From contig NZ_NISY01000001.1 of the NCBI RefSeq assembly GCF_007595705.1, positions 310,001-374,000 on the forward strand: a stretch of 64,000 nt of DNA, given 5' to 3'. The DNA is from Streptomyces sp. SAJ15. Its GTDB lineage: Bacteria > Actinomycetota > Actinomycetes > Streptomycetales > Streptomycetaceae. Positions 1 through 7,457 of this stretch are shown in pieces; positions within the stretch are counted from its first letter, which is position 1, and each line of letters begins with the position of its first letter. Made by a program: the position numbers and the translations under genes. The notes beneath the pieces were generated by a model. That model ran no database searches. It had not been told where the DNA came from and saw only the letters and a program-made list of their open reading frames with translations.

Positions 1-215
1 TCGCGCAGCCCCTCCCGGAGCGGGTGCGCCGCGGTGAGCGCGGTCAGCTCCGAGATCGACTCGGTGTGTCGCCCACGCTCCAGGGCAAGGCCAAGCCGCG
101 TCTCGACGATGGCGAGGTGGTCCTGACCGTCCCAGGGCCCGACCTCCCCCCGGAGCACCGCGTGCGGGCGATGCCCGTGCTCCCGACCGTCTCTACGCCC
201 CTCGTCCTGGGCCAT
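1..215 (-). CDS. BTAD-domain protein, N-terminal part (runs off window)
   Basis: Partial gene on the minus strand: its start is at 215 and it continues past base 1, so only 71 codons are visible. An ATG follows a strong GGGGGAG ribosome site by seven bases. After about 37 residues rich in charged amino acids comes a stretch (VETRLGLALERGRHTE, then ELTALTAAHPLREGLR) typical of the bacterial transcriptional activator domain of AfsR/SARP regulators. In that family an OmpR-type winged helix of about 95 residues normally precedes this domain; no such domain fits between this start and the BTAD motif. It may be a BTAD-only regulator or a gene that lost its DNA-binding end. Family assignment is fairly sure; role is unknown. 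Confidence 0.72.
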   Translation of the reverse strand, partial: MAQDEGRRDGREHGHRPHAVLRGEVGPWDGQDHLAIVETRLGLALERGRHTESISELTALTAAHPLREGLR

Positions 216-475
216 GGTGTTACTCCCCCGCGCGTACGTGCCTCGCTGCACTCGCCAGTCTGCCGTGTTCCCGTCCCGGCGTCAGGGGGGTTGGCCACCC
301 CTGCTCCGGGGGTGACAACGACACCCCGGGGCGGGCCGTGGGCGCACCCCGCGGCGCGGCGGGCCGCGCGGGCGCGCGAGCGGAGATCGGCGGAGGAGGC
401 CGTCCGGCCGGCGGACGCCGTCGGGTCGCGCGACACGCGAAGACGAGTGCGGACACCGAACCCCCGTCCAGGTTC

Positions 476-490
476 CTGACGCCTCGTCAG
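476..490. promoter_or_regulatory. Dyad operator CTGACG-CCT-CGTCAG, copy 1
   Basis: Perfect 6-bp inverted repeat with a 3-bp spacer, 20 bp ahead of the ATG at 511. The same arms and spacing recur upstream of the genes at 8821 (one mismatch) and 13706 (perfect). The size and symmetry suit a TetR-family dimer, but the regulator is not identified. The rest of 216-510 shows no gene. Confidence 0.6.
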
Positions 491-510
491 ATCGGCGCTA
501 CGGTGCCCCC

Positions 511-1755
511 ATGGAGAGCTTCCCGAAGATCATCTCGGTGGACGACCACACGGTGGAGCCCCCGCACGTCTGGCGGGACCGGCTCCCCGCGAAGTACCGG
601 GACGTCGCGCCGCGCGTCGTCCGGGCGCCGTTGAAGGAGCTGACCTTCGTCGGCGGACGCTTCACCCCGCGGATGGGGGAGCCCGGCGACGACGGACCGC
701 CGGCGGACTGGTGGGTCTACGAGGACCTGCGGCGCCCGCTGACCCGGCTCGACACGGCGGTCGGCTACGACCGGGACCAGGTCAGGCTGGAGGCGATCAC
801 CTACGAGCAGATGCGCCCCGGCTCGTACTCCGTCCCCGAGCGGCTGGCGGACATGGACCTCAACCACGTCCAGTCCGCGCTCTGCTTCCCGACCTTTCCC
901 CGCTTCTGCGGCCAGACCTTCACCGAGGCCAAGGACCGCGAACTGGGGCTGCTGGCCCTGCGTGCCTACAACGACTGGATGGTCGAGGAGTGGTGCGGGC
1001 CGCGGGCGCGCGGGCGGCTGATCCCGCTCACCCTGATCCCGCTGTGGGACGCCACGCTGGCCGCCGACGAGGTGCGCCGCAACGCCGCGCGGGGCGTGCG
1101 CGCCGTCTGCTTCTCGGAGATACCGCCCCACCTGGGACTGCCCTCGGTGCACACGGACGCCTGGGACCCGTTCTTCGCGGCCTGCGCCGAGACCGGGACG
1201 GTCATCGCCATGCACATCGGCTCCTCCTCCCGCATGCCCTCCACCTCCGCGGACGCGCCCCCGGCGGTCGGCTCCACCATCACCTTCGCCAACTGCTGCT
1301 TCTCCCTGGTCGACTGGCTGATGTCCGGGGCCTTCGACCGCTTCCCCAATCTGCGGATCATGTACGCCGAGGGGCAGATCGGCTGGATCCCCTACATCCT
1401 GGAGCGCGCCGACGTGGTCTGGCGGGAGAACCGCGGCTGGGGCGGCGTCGCCGACAAGGTGCTCCGCCCGCCGTCCGAGCTCTTCGCCGAGCACGTCTAC
1501 GGCTGCTTCTTCGACGACGCCTTCGGCCTGCGCAACCTGGACGCGATCGGCGTCGGCAACGTCCTCTACGAGACCGACTACCCGCACTCCGACTCCACCT
1601 GGCCCAAATCCCGAGAGGTCGGCGAGGCCCAGATGGGCCACCTGGCGCCGGACGTCGTGGAACGGATCGTCCGGGGCAACGCCATCGAGCTGCTGGGCCT
1701 GACGGAGGACGGGCTCTGGGCCGGAGCGGCCGGGGCCGGGGCGGCCGGGGGCTGA
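511..1755 (+). CDS. Amidohydrolase family protein (Amidohydro_2, metal-dependent)
   Basis: A 414-residue TIM-barrel hydrolase of the amidohydrolase-2 group (the ACMSD/decarboxylase-like branch), expected to be cytosolic and metal-dependent. Visible marks are the N-terminal SVDDH strand (H13), HIGSSS near residue 235, EGQIGWIPY near 288 and ETDYPHSD near 354, where the Asp/His would bind metal. Length is normal for the actinobacterial members that sit beside SDR and F420-dependent genes in degradation clusters; the substrate cannot be read from sequence. The ATG has no clear ribosome site, so a short leader is likely. The operator-like dyad at 476-490 suggests shared control with the genes at 8821 and 13706. 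The C-terminus ends in a Gly/Ala tail. Confidence 0.85.
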   Translation: MESFPKIISVDDHTVEPPHVWRDRLPAKYRDVAPRVVRAPLKELTFVGGRFTPRMGEPGDDGPPADWWVYEDLRRPLTRLDTAVGYDRDQVRLEAITYEQMRPGSYSVPERLADMDLNHVQSALCFPTFPRFCGQTFTEAKDRELGLLALRAYNDWMVEEWCGPRARGRLIPLTLIPLWDATLAADEVRRNAARGVRAVCFSEIPPHLGLPSVHTDAWDPFFAACAETGTVIAMHIGSSSRMPSTSADAPPAVGSTITFANCCFSLVDWLMSGAFDRFPNLRIMYAEGQIGWIPYILERADVVWRENRGWGGVADKVLRPPSELFAEHVYGCFFDDAFGLRNLDAIGVGNVLYETDYPHSDSTWPKSREVGEAQMGHLAPDVVERIVRGNAIELLGLTEDGLWAGAAGAGAAGG

Positions 1756-1791
1756 GCCGCGGGTCCATCGGCGGGCGCCTGGCCGGACACC

Positions 1792-2691
1792 TCAGGCGAG
1801 GTACCGCGCGGTGAGCCGTTCGGTCAGCTCGGAAAGGCGCGCCCGCGCGGAGGCGTCATACGCCTGCTCGTCGGCGCGCCCGACGTCGAACCGGTCGAAG
1901 TAGCGGCCGGTGACGCCGGCCAGCTCCGGGTCGGCGACCAGCCGCAGCGTCGGCCCCACGCCCTTCTCCACGCCGGCCTCCGGCGGGTGGCCGATCTCCT
2001 GGACCATCCGCGTGTCCATGAGCGTCGCCGGGTGCAGCGCGTTGACCGTCACCCCCGTGTCCGCCAGCTCCGCCGCCAGCTCGAAGGTGTTCATGATCAG
2101 CGCCAGCTTGCTCTGGCAGTACGCCCGCATCCCGTCGTAGCCGCGCTCCAGCATGACGTCGTGGAAGTCGATCGGCGCCTGCCCCAGGGAGGCCACGTTG
2201 ACCACCCGCGCGGGCGCGGACACGGACAGCAGCGGCAGCAGCGCGCGGGTCAGCACGTGCGGTGCCAGATGGTTCACGGCGAACCGCAGCTCGTGCCCCT
2301 GCCGGCTCACCTCCCGCCGCGAGGTGTCGCTGCCGCCGCCCACGGCCGCGTTGTTGACCAGCACGTGCAGCCGCGGCTCCGCCGCCTGGACGAAGTCGGC
2401 CAGCCCCCGCACCTGCTCCAGGTCCGCCAGGTCGGCCAGGTACGTCCGGACCGTGACCCCCGGATGGCGCTCCCGCAGCTCCTCGGCGACCTCCTCCATA
2501 CGGACGTGCCGACGCCCGTGCAGCAGCAAGGTCGCCCCCGCCCCGGCCAGCGCCTCGGCCAGGGCCCGGCCCATGCCCTGGGTGGCCCCGGTGACGAGGA
2601 CGGTCGTGCCGTGGAGGTCGGGCGGGGTGTAGCCGTCAACGTTCATGGCCTGGTTTATACCGTTTACGACCGCTCTGGGGGCGCGGCTCAC
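1792..2691 (-). CDS. Short-chain dehydrogenase/reductase (SDR)
   Basis: Up to 299 residues. The Rossmann glycine motif TGATQGMG lies at about residues 34-41, followed by the NNAA strand motif and the catalytic YCQSK (Tyr and Lys) near 190, so the active site looks complete. The GTG start at 2691 overlaps the stop of the small upstream gene by four bases (GTGA), which suggests translational coupling. An ATG 15 codons inside (2645) is an alternative start. The long C-terminal half resembles retinol-dehydrogenase-like SDRs acting on lipid or xenobiotic alcohols. It converges with the amidohydrolase at 511 and may act in the same pathway, but the substrate is unknown. Confidence 0.85.
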   Translation of the reverse strand: MSRAPRAVVNGINQAMNVDGYTPPDLHGTTVLVTGATQGMGRALAEALAGAGATLLLHGRRHVRMEEVAEELRERHPGVTVRTYLADLADLEQVRGLADFVQAAEPRLHVLVNNAAVGGGSDTSRREVSRQGHELRFAVNHLAPHVLTRALLPLLSVSAPARVVNVASLGQAPIDFHDVMLERGYDGMRAYCQSKLALIMNTFELAAELADTGVTVNALHPATLMDTRMVQEIGHPPEAGVEKGVGPTLRLVADPELAGVTGRYFDRFDVGRADEQAYDASARARLSELTERLTARYLA

Positions 2692-2942
2692 TCCAGAAGC
2701 GAGGCCGTCAGGGCGAGCCGGACGGCTATGACGGCCTGCTCGACGGTGACGGCACCCGGCTGAACGAGCAGCGGCGGCAACGCGTCATCCTCCGGGACCG
2801 GGTCCGGGTTCGGGCCCGGGCCCGCCACCGGTTCGGGGTCGGCGGCCCCGGACGCGGCCGTGGCCTCCGCCGGAGGGAGCCCATACAGAGCCGTGGCGGC
2901 GGCCGCCTGAGCGGTCAGTACGAGAAGCTGCCTACGTCGCAC
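2688..2942 (-). CDS. 84-residue small protein with signal-like N-terminus
   Basis: GTG start preceded by GGAGGAG with five-base spacing, one of the best ribosome sites in the window, so this short gene is probably real. The product begins MRRRQLLVLTAQAAAATALYG, a twin-arginine-like or signal-anchor start, then has a Pro/Gly/Asp-rich middle and a short helical end. Similar MxRRxLL hydrophobic segments occur inside longer actinobacterial HTH regulators, so it could also be a shortened relic of one. Its stop overlaps the SDR start (GTGA), implying co-translation. No function can be given. Confidence 0.6.
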   Translation of the reverse strand: MRRRQLLVLTAQAAAATALYGLPPAEATAASGAADPEPVAGPGPNPDPVPEDDALPPLLVQPGAVTVEQAVIAVRLALTASLLE

Positions 2943-2990
2943 GGGGTCTCCTCCGGGATCGGCTGGCCGGCGATGCGGTACGTGGTTCGT

Positions 2991-3485
2991 CTACCGCTGG
3001 GGGCAGGCGATGTCGGGCCGCATCCGATGCGGGCTACAGGCGATCAGGCATACGGACAGGAACCCCTGCCCCGTGAGATACCAGCCGCCCGCGACGTCCT
3101 CCCCGTTTCTCATCGCCTCCACGGCGCGGCTGATTCTCTCAGTGAGTCGGGTCTCGTCGCGGTGGTGTTCTGAGGCGAACGACGGCGCGTACATACGTAC
3201 GTGCGCCCTGAACCAGTCGGTTGCCTCCATCGGTTCGTTCCATGTCCCCTGGATCAGGGAGGCGGGTTTGAGGAGCCAGTGAGCCAACTCCAGCGGGACG
3301 ACCTTGCTCATGCGGAATTCGGGGTGAAGGGGCCGCCGGGGGCCGTCCATGAGCAGGTCGAGGCCCGACCCGAGCCAGCTGTAGCCGTGATGGTGCAACG
3401 TCTCGCCTTCGTCGCTGCGGGGACAGCCCCCGCCGTGGGGCAGGGGCTGCCGTTGCGCTGTCCTGTCGCTGTTCGGGTGGGTCAC
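2991..3485 (-). CDS. Hypothetical protein coupled to a Gly/Cys-rich peptide gene
   Basis: A 164-residue soluble protein I do not recognise. The N-terminal third is polar and His/Gly-rich. The middle (PLELAHWLLKPASLI, then TDWFRAHVRMYAPSF) looks folded and helical. The end (GGWYLTGQGFLSVCLIACSP) holds two cysteines and a short hydrophobic strand before RPDIACP. The start codon is GTG at 3485, which overlaps the TGA of the 39-codon gene upstream by four bases, so the two are very likely translated together. It lies 110 bp downstream of the XRE gene ending at 3713 and may be the tail of that operon. Confidence 0.6.
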   Translation of the reverse strand: MTHPNSDRTAQRQPLPHGGGCPRSDEGETLHHHGYSWLGSGLDLLMDGPRRPLHPEFRMSKVVPLELAHWLLKPASLIQGTWNEPMEATDWFRAHVRMYAPSFASEHHRDETRLTERISRAVEAMRNGEDVAGGWYLTGQGFLSVCLIACSPHRMRPDIACPQR

Positions 3486-3601
3486 TGGCGGCCGCAGCCC
3501 TGACCATCACCGCATCCGCCTTGTTGGCCGCCCTCGGTGGGCCCGTCATCCTCCGGGTCCAGCCGGAAGGTGGCCGCTGTGGCATCGGAGTCGAATCGCA
3601 T
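3482..3601 (-). CDS. 39-residue acidic/Gly-Cys-rich peptide
   Basis: Very short gene: ATG at 3601 with AAGGGGA about seven bases upstream, stop TGA at 3482-3484. The product starts MRFDSDATAATFRLDPEDD and ends GGQQGGCGDGQGCGRQ. The first half is an acidic, leader-like segment; the second is Gly/Gln-rich with two cysteines six residues apart. The stop overlaps the GTG of the next gene (GTGA), a strong sign that both are real and co-translated. The layout resembles a ribosomal-peptide precursor, but no modifying enzyme family is recognisable next to it. It could equally be a small partner or antitoxin of the 164-residue protein. Confidence 0.55.
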   Translation of the reverse strand: MRFDSDATAATFRLDPEDDGPTEGGQQGGCGDGQGCGRQ

Positions 3602-3712
3602 CGCCGTATCCCCTTCTGCGCTGCCGGTGCGGGAGAATTCCCCGCGTTGCCACTCGCAGAATGGCGATGAACTCAGGGTGTTCCCAGGGGTATTTCCCTT
3701 CTCGCCTAAAGA

Positions 3713-4546
3713 TCAACGACGGAAGGCGGAGGCCCACTCGGCGAGGAGTTCTCGGGCCTCGTCTCCGAATCGTGCATGGTTCTCGTAGGCGGCGAACTCT
3801 TCCAGATAGGCGGAGACATCCCGCGCGTCACGGAATACCAACGCCCCATTGGACGCCTCCACGGTCGCTATGCGGTCGTCGTAGACCGTGAAGGTGTTGA
3901 GAGGGCACCCGGGCATGCGGCCCGCCAGGGGGAGTACGCCGATTCTGACGTTGCGCAGATGGGAAAGCGACGCCAGGCGATCGATCTGCACGGCCATGGC
4001 CGGTGCGGGAAGGGTGGGCCACCGCGCCGCCTGCTCCGTCAGCAGGAACGTGAATCTCTTCGTCTCATCGTAGAGAACGGCCTGTCGGGCGATCTTCTTT
4101 GCGATCGCCTTGCTGTGATCTCCGGGAATATGATCCAGGCTGGCTCGCGCGTACTCCGGCGTGGAGAGCAAGCCGGTAATCATGGAAAGCAGGAAGAAAC
4201 GGAACTCGGTGGACGTCCTTTCCAGGTCGGCCAACTCCGCCTGCTTCTTCTCCAGCCCCTTCCGTCGGAGCGCCCTGGCGTCCTGCCATGCGGTGTTGGC
4301 GATCCTGGCGAGCGCGGTCACCTCGGTGATGAGCTGCGGTGAAGCCTCAAGTGCCCGCAAGATCCGCTCGACGTCCACGAGGGTGGGAGTGGTCTTGCCG
4401 GTCTCGATCTTGGAGATCTTGGATTGCGACATGGCGCAACGCCGGGCGAGCCGGTCCCCACTCAGACCGGCTCGCTTGCGAAGGTCCCGCAGTGTCTCGG
4501 CCAGGTCCGCCTTCGACCGGCCCAGCTGCTCCGGCTCGAACGTCAA
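3713..4546 (-). CDS. XRE-family regulator with Scr1/DUF5753 domain
   Basis: 277 residues. Residues ~14-70 form a Cro/C1-type helix-turn-helix (LAETLRDLRKRAGLSG, then MSQSKISKIETGK). The remainder is the DUF5753 (Scr1) domain common in Streptomyces XRE proteins of the WhiJ type, with the usual LLSTPEYARA and FTVYDD segments. The start is taken as TTG at 4546 because it overlaps the upstream DUF6879 stop (TTGA) and no better codon is near. It is the third gene of an operon with a 70-residue protein and DUF6879. Such regulators normally work with a small partner protein; the partner here would be DUF6879 or the 70-residue protein rather than DUF397. Confidence 0.88.
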   Translation of the reverse strand: MTFEPEQLGRSKADLAETLRDLRKRAGLSGDRLARRCAMSQSKISKIETGKTTPTLVDVERILRALEASPQLITEVTALARIANTAWQDARALRRKGLEKKQAELADLERTSTEFRFFLLSMITGLLSTPEYARASLDHIPGDHSKAIAKKIARQAVLYDETKRFTFLLTEQAARWPTLPAPAMAVQIDRLASLSHLRNVRIGVLPLAGRMPGCPLNTFTVYDDRIATVEASNGALVFRDARDVSAYLEEFAAYENHARFGDEARELLAEWASAFRR

Positions 4547-5055
4547 CCCTTCACGTACTCCTCGAAGGGTACGGATTCGGCTATGGCGATGCGCTGGTAC
4601 TCGATGAACGGGCTCGGGTCACCGTCGTGCAGCCGGCGGTCCCTCTGTGTTCCGTCCGGCTCGTAGTTCATGAGCACCACGGTCCGCCGGTCGAACATCC
4701 AGAAGTCCTGCACGCCGGCGAGTGGGCTGACCCGATCCGTGACGTCGAGGATGCGGATGTCTTCTCCGGCGCGAACCTGGGGTGCGTAATAGCGCGCGAA
4801 CTCGAAGCGCAGGTAGTCGGACAGGGGGCGGGTGAGGACGTGCACGCGACCCACGGTCCCGCCATTCCGCCGGTGGTGCCGAATGAGTGCCGTCCAGTCG
4901 TCGGACTCCGGCGCCACCAGAGGCTCTCCGGACAGGAAGCGGGCGAACTCATCCGCCTCCTGCGGTACTCGGTAGACCGGAAGCGTCTCCAGCCGCCATG
5001 CCTCGTGCCGGAAGTCCCGGAACATGGCCTGCCAGCGGTCACCAGCCAAGAGCAC
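4543..5055 (-). CDS. DUF6879 family protein
   Basis: 170 residues, recognised from the family pattern FRDFRHEAWRLETLPVYRVP near the start, YLRFEFARYYAPQVRAGEDI in the middle and VVLMNYEPDG near the end. DUF6879 proteins are small cytosolic proteins of unknown activity found next to XRE/Scr1 regulators in actinobacteria. The GTG start overlaps the end of the 70-residue gene by 17 bases, and the stop overlaps the next start (TTGA), so all three genes form one coupled operon. By analogy with XRE/DUF397 pairs it may be the effector or toxin-like member held by the XRE protein; that is inference. Confidence 0.8.
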   Translation of the reverse strand: MLLAGDRWQAMFRDFRHEAWRLETLPVYRVPQEADEFARFLSGEPLVAPESDDWTALIRHHRRNGGTVGRVHVLTRPLSDYLRFEFARYYAPQVRAGEDIRILDVTDRVSPLAGVQDFWMFDRRTVVLMNYEPDGTQRDRRLHDGDPSPFIEYQRIAIAESVPFEEYVKG

Positions 5056-5251
5056 GGGCGGCCTCCCGAAGAACCCGCTCGGGGATTTTCACCAGTGCTT
5101 CCCCGGTCGGCGGCGCAAAGCCGCGATAGGTCAACCCCTGGATGACGAGCATGCCGTCCGCCTCGTCTTTGTAGACATTCGGACAGTCGTTCTGACCGCA
5201 CTCGCCCGAGCCGCTTCCTGTGAGGCGGGTGAGCTTCACGCGACTGCTCAT
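5039..5251 (-). CDS. 70-residue small protein heading the DUF6879/XRE operon
   Basis: ATG at 5251 preceded by AGGAGGAG at ideal spacing. The product (starts MSSRVKLTRLTGSGSG, then ECGQNDCPNVYKDE) has a Cys-x5-Cys pair followed by a conserved VYK...VIQG strand and a C-terminal helix (VKIPERVLREAARALGW). I recognise this type of protein as a frequent neighbour of XRE and DUF397/DUF6879 genes in Streptomyces; its role is not established. It is the first gene of a three-gene operon, with the promoter presumably between 5252 and 5358. Confidence 0.75.
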   Translation of the reverse strand: MSSRVKLTRLTGSGSGECGQNDCPNVYKDEADGMLVIQGLTYRGFAPPTGEALVKIPERVLREAARALGW

Positions 5252-5358
5252 GGTGGCTCCTCCTGGCCGGGAGCCTCCCGGCCCTGCCGAGAACGGTAGG
5301 GAGCCGCGCGTTCGGGCGTCCATGTCGGCGCGTGAATATTCCCGTGCTCGACTAATGA

Positions 5359-5637
5359 TCACCTGAAGGGTAGGCCGAGGCTGTCGTCGCGGAGGCCCCG
5401 GACGAAGGCCGCCCAGGCGGGGGCGGGGACGACGAGGATGGGGCCGGTCTTGTCCTTGGAGTCGCGGATGGCGATCTCGGTGGGGCGGGGGGATATCTCT
5501 ACGCAGGCCCCTCCCTGCTGGCCGCTGTCGGAAGACTTGAACCACTTCTCACCAGAGTTCAGGAGGGCGACCTCTATGCAGTTGGTCCCCTCCGGCCCGC
5601 TGTACGAGGACTTGAACCAGTGGGTGTTTATGGGCAT
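5359..5637 (-). CDS. DUF397 protein with duplicated motif
   Basis: 92 residues. DUF397 proteins are usually 60-70 residues with a single WxKSSxS...CVEV unit followed by VRDSKD and a C-terminal AWxxFV helix. Here the first motif occurs twice (WFKSSYSGPEGTNCIEV near residue 7 and WFKSSDSGQQGGACVEI near 32), followed by one normal IRDSKD...AWAAFVRGLR end. The ATG lies two bases after the stop of the XRE gene, so the pair is co-transcribed. DUF397 and Scr1-type XRE proteins are regarded as partners, in some work as toxin and antitoxin. The duplication would give an extra interaction motif. Confidence 0.9.
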   Translation of the reverse strand: MPINTHWFKSSYSGPEGTNCIEVALLNSGEKWFKSSDSGQQGGACVEISPRPTEIAIRDSKDKTGPILVVPAPAWAAFVRGLRDDSLGLPFR

Positions 5638-5639
5638 GG

Positions 5640-6506
5640 CTAGGCCAACTCTCGTGCTAGGTTGCTGAGGAAGCGGGGTGTCTCAGTTGGGGCCAGGGCT
5701 CCTTCTCGCATCACGTCGAAACGGCGATTGTGCTTCCAGACCTCGCGCCGCTTGTCGGTGACGCTGATGGTGTTCTGGACGTCGACTTGGACCACCGAGG
5801 CCGCGTCGCCGTCGAAGTCGAGAATCGTGAAGTTGTCTGAAGCCCTGTAGGTGGCCAGGGAGCAGGGCATGATCTGCACCGTCACGTGGTCGAGCTGACA
5901 CATCTCGGCGATCGCCTCGTACTGCTCGCGCATGATCTTCGGGCTGCCCGTCATGCGGCGCAGTGCCGATTCATCGAGGATGACCCGAAGCTCGACGGGG
6001 CTGTCCTCGCGAGTGATGATCTGCTTGCGCGCCACGCGAAGTTGCACGTGATGCTCAACGAACTCTGTCGTCGTCTCCTCGACAGGCTTCGCCGTCAGGA
6101 ACATGGCCCGCGCGTAGCTCTCGGTCTGGAGCAACCCGAAGACGACTTGGGAGTGCCAGGTGCGCATCGCGCGGGCGTCCATCTCCAGTCCGACGTACAG
6201 AGGCATTCCCGAGGGCATTACGTTCCGGTACGGAGACCACCAGTCGCTGCTGAGCGAATCGCGGTGCAGTATCAGCAGGGCTTCCCGGTCGTCGACGTCT
6301 GTCACGCCGTAGCGGTCGAGTAGCTTCTCCATGTCCGCCAGGCGCGGAAGTGTGTTGTGGCCGGTCTCGACTCGACTGAGTTTGGTCTCCGAGAAGCCGA
6401 ACCCGTCGGCCGCCTCCTGGACGGTGAGCCCGGCCTTCTCGCGTAACCGGCGGAGCTCCTTTCCCAGCTCCCTGCGTCGGAACGTTGCCCCTCGTCGTGC
6501 TGCCAC
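5640..6506 (-). CDS. XRE-family WhiJ-like regulator (HTH + DUF5753)
   Basis: About 288 residues: N-terminal helix-turn-helix (LGKELRRLREKAGLTVQEAA, then GFSETKLSRVETG) and a DUF5753 domain with the usual GLLQTESYARA, RVILDESALRR and VTVQIMP segments. I take GTG at 6506 as the start because GGAGGG sits seven bases upstream; GTG at 6521 is possible. It forms an operon with the DUF397 gene at 5637 and is divergent from the HATPase gene at 6738. An XRE, a DUF397 and an HATPase together make the classic WhiJ/AbaA-type triad that influences differentiation and antibiotic control in Streptomyces. Confidence 0.92.
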   Translation of the reverse strand: MAARRGATFRRRELGKELRRLREKAGLTVQEAADGFGFSETKLSRVETGHNTLPRLADMEKLLDRYGVTDVDDREALLILHRDSLSSDWWSPYRNVMPSGMPLYVGLEMDARAMRTWHSQVVFGLLQTESYARAMFLTAKPVEETTTEFVEHHVQLRVARKQIITREDSPVELRVILDESALRRMTGSPKIMREQYEAIAEMCQLDHVTVQIMPCSLATYRASDNFTILDFDGDAASVVQVDVQNTISVTDKRREVWKHNRRFDVMREGALAPTETPRFLSNLARELA

Positions 6507-6737
6507 CTGTGTGCCCTCCACGATGTCCAGTCTGGCGTCGGTGCGCCCCTGTGCCGAGTGCGCTGCCCCCTGCTCTTCTCAGAAGGGCCCATGCCGTTGC
6601 TGTGGCACGTGCCAATTCTAAGTAGGTCGCTGATTCGCTTGCCGATTAAATCGCCGTTGCAGCACCGTAGTTGTGCTGGATGCGCCAGGTTGCCGGTCGC
6701 ATGCAGCCGTCAAGTCCGCTGCTAGAAGGGCAGTTAC

Positions 6738-7448
6738 ATGAAGCGCAGCAGCGCCTCCGTTGCCGCCGATCCGAAAAACATTCGAGAGCTACGCCGAACG
6801 GGTGTGGCCTGCCTGGCGCGTTGGGGGCTTCGGCGCCGGCTGGACGTCGTCGGGGTGGAGCTGCTGATCAGCGAAATAGTGACCAGCACGCTGGAACACC
6901 CTCGTGGCGAGATGGTGACCCTCACGCTCACGTACGCGGAGAGCGACCGCGAGCTGCTGATCGAGGTGGGTGACCGTACGCCGGGGCAGGCGCGGGCCCG
7001 TGGGGTGTTCACCATGGCGGCCGTGGCGCGGGCGTGGGGTACCAGCCATGGCGGGGTGCGGACCTGGTCCACGGTGCCGGTGGTGCGGGACAGCTACGAC
7101 TGGGCGCACATCGAGCGCGCGCTGCGCACATACGACCGGGACCGCATCCTGGAGGCCATCGCGTACGCGGAGAGCGCGGAGGGCGCGGAGGGCGCGGAGG
7201 TGGACCCGCGCACTTGGCGCTCCGTGCTGCGCGTGCTGCGCGGGTCGACGCGGACGCTCCTGTCGTACGGCGAGGCGTACTACACCGGGCTCGCGCCCGG
7301 CGACCCCGGTCGGGAGACGCTGCGGTTGTTCCTCGACCGGGTGCGGAGTCTGCGCGACGCGCCGGAAGCCGACTGGCGGGAGTGCCTGGCCGTGCTTCCG
7401 ACGCTGCTGCGGTACGCCGACTGCGTCTGCGTGAAGGTGGGCTGGTGA
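6738..7448 (+). CDS. HATPase-domain protein (AbaA/RsbW-like) with extra C-terminal helical domain
   Basis: 236 residues. Residues ~15-115 look like an anti-sigma-type histidine-kinase ATPase fold (VELLISEIVTSTLEH as the N-box region, where Asn is usual but Ser/Thr occur here; LLIEVGDRTPG as the G1-like box; then MAAVARAWGTS). The N-box lacks the expected Asn, so ATP binding may be weak. Residues ~125-236 are an added alpha-helical part (RGSTRTLLSYGEAYY, then LPTLLRYADCVCV), faintly like DUF6415-type helical proteins. AGAAGGGCAG gives a fair ribosome site. It is divergent from the XRE/DUF397 pair, matching the WhiJ-type triad. Confidence 0.75.
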   Translation: MKRSSASVAADPKNIRELRRTGVACLARWGLRRRLDVVGVELLISEIVTSTLEHPRGEMVTLTLTYAESDRELLIEVGDRTPGQARARGVFTMAAVARAWGTSHGGVRTWSTVPVVRDSYDWAHIERALRTYDRDRILEAIAYAESAEGAEGAEVDPRTWRSVLRVLRGSTRTLLSYGEAYYTGLAPGDPGRETLRLFLDRVRSLRDAPEADWRECLAVLPTLLRYADCVCVKVGW

Positions 7449-7457
7449 GCCTCCGAC

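Noticed and set aside
3546..3737. A 63-codon minus-strand gene between the XRE and 39-codon peptide genes
   Set aside because: No ribosome site and poor codon use; it overlaps the better-supported 39-codon gene in another frame.
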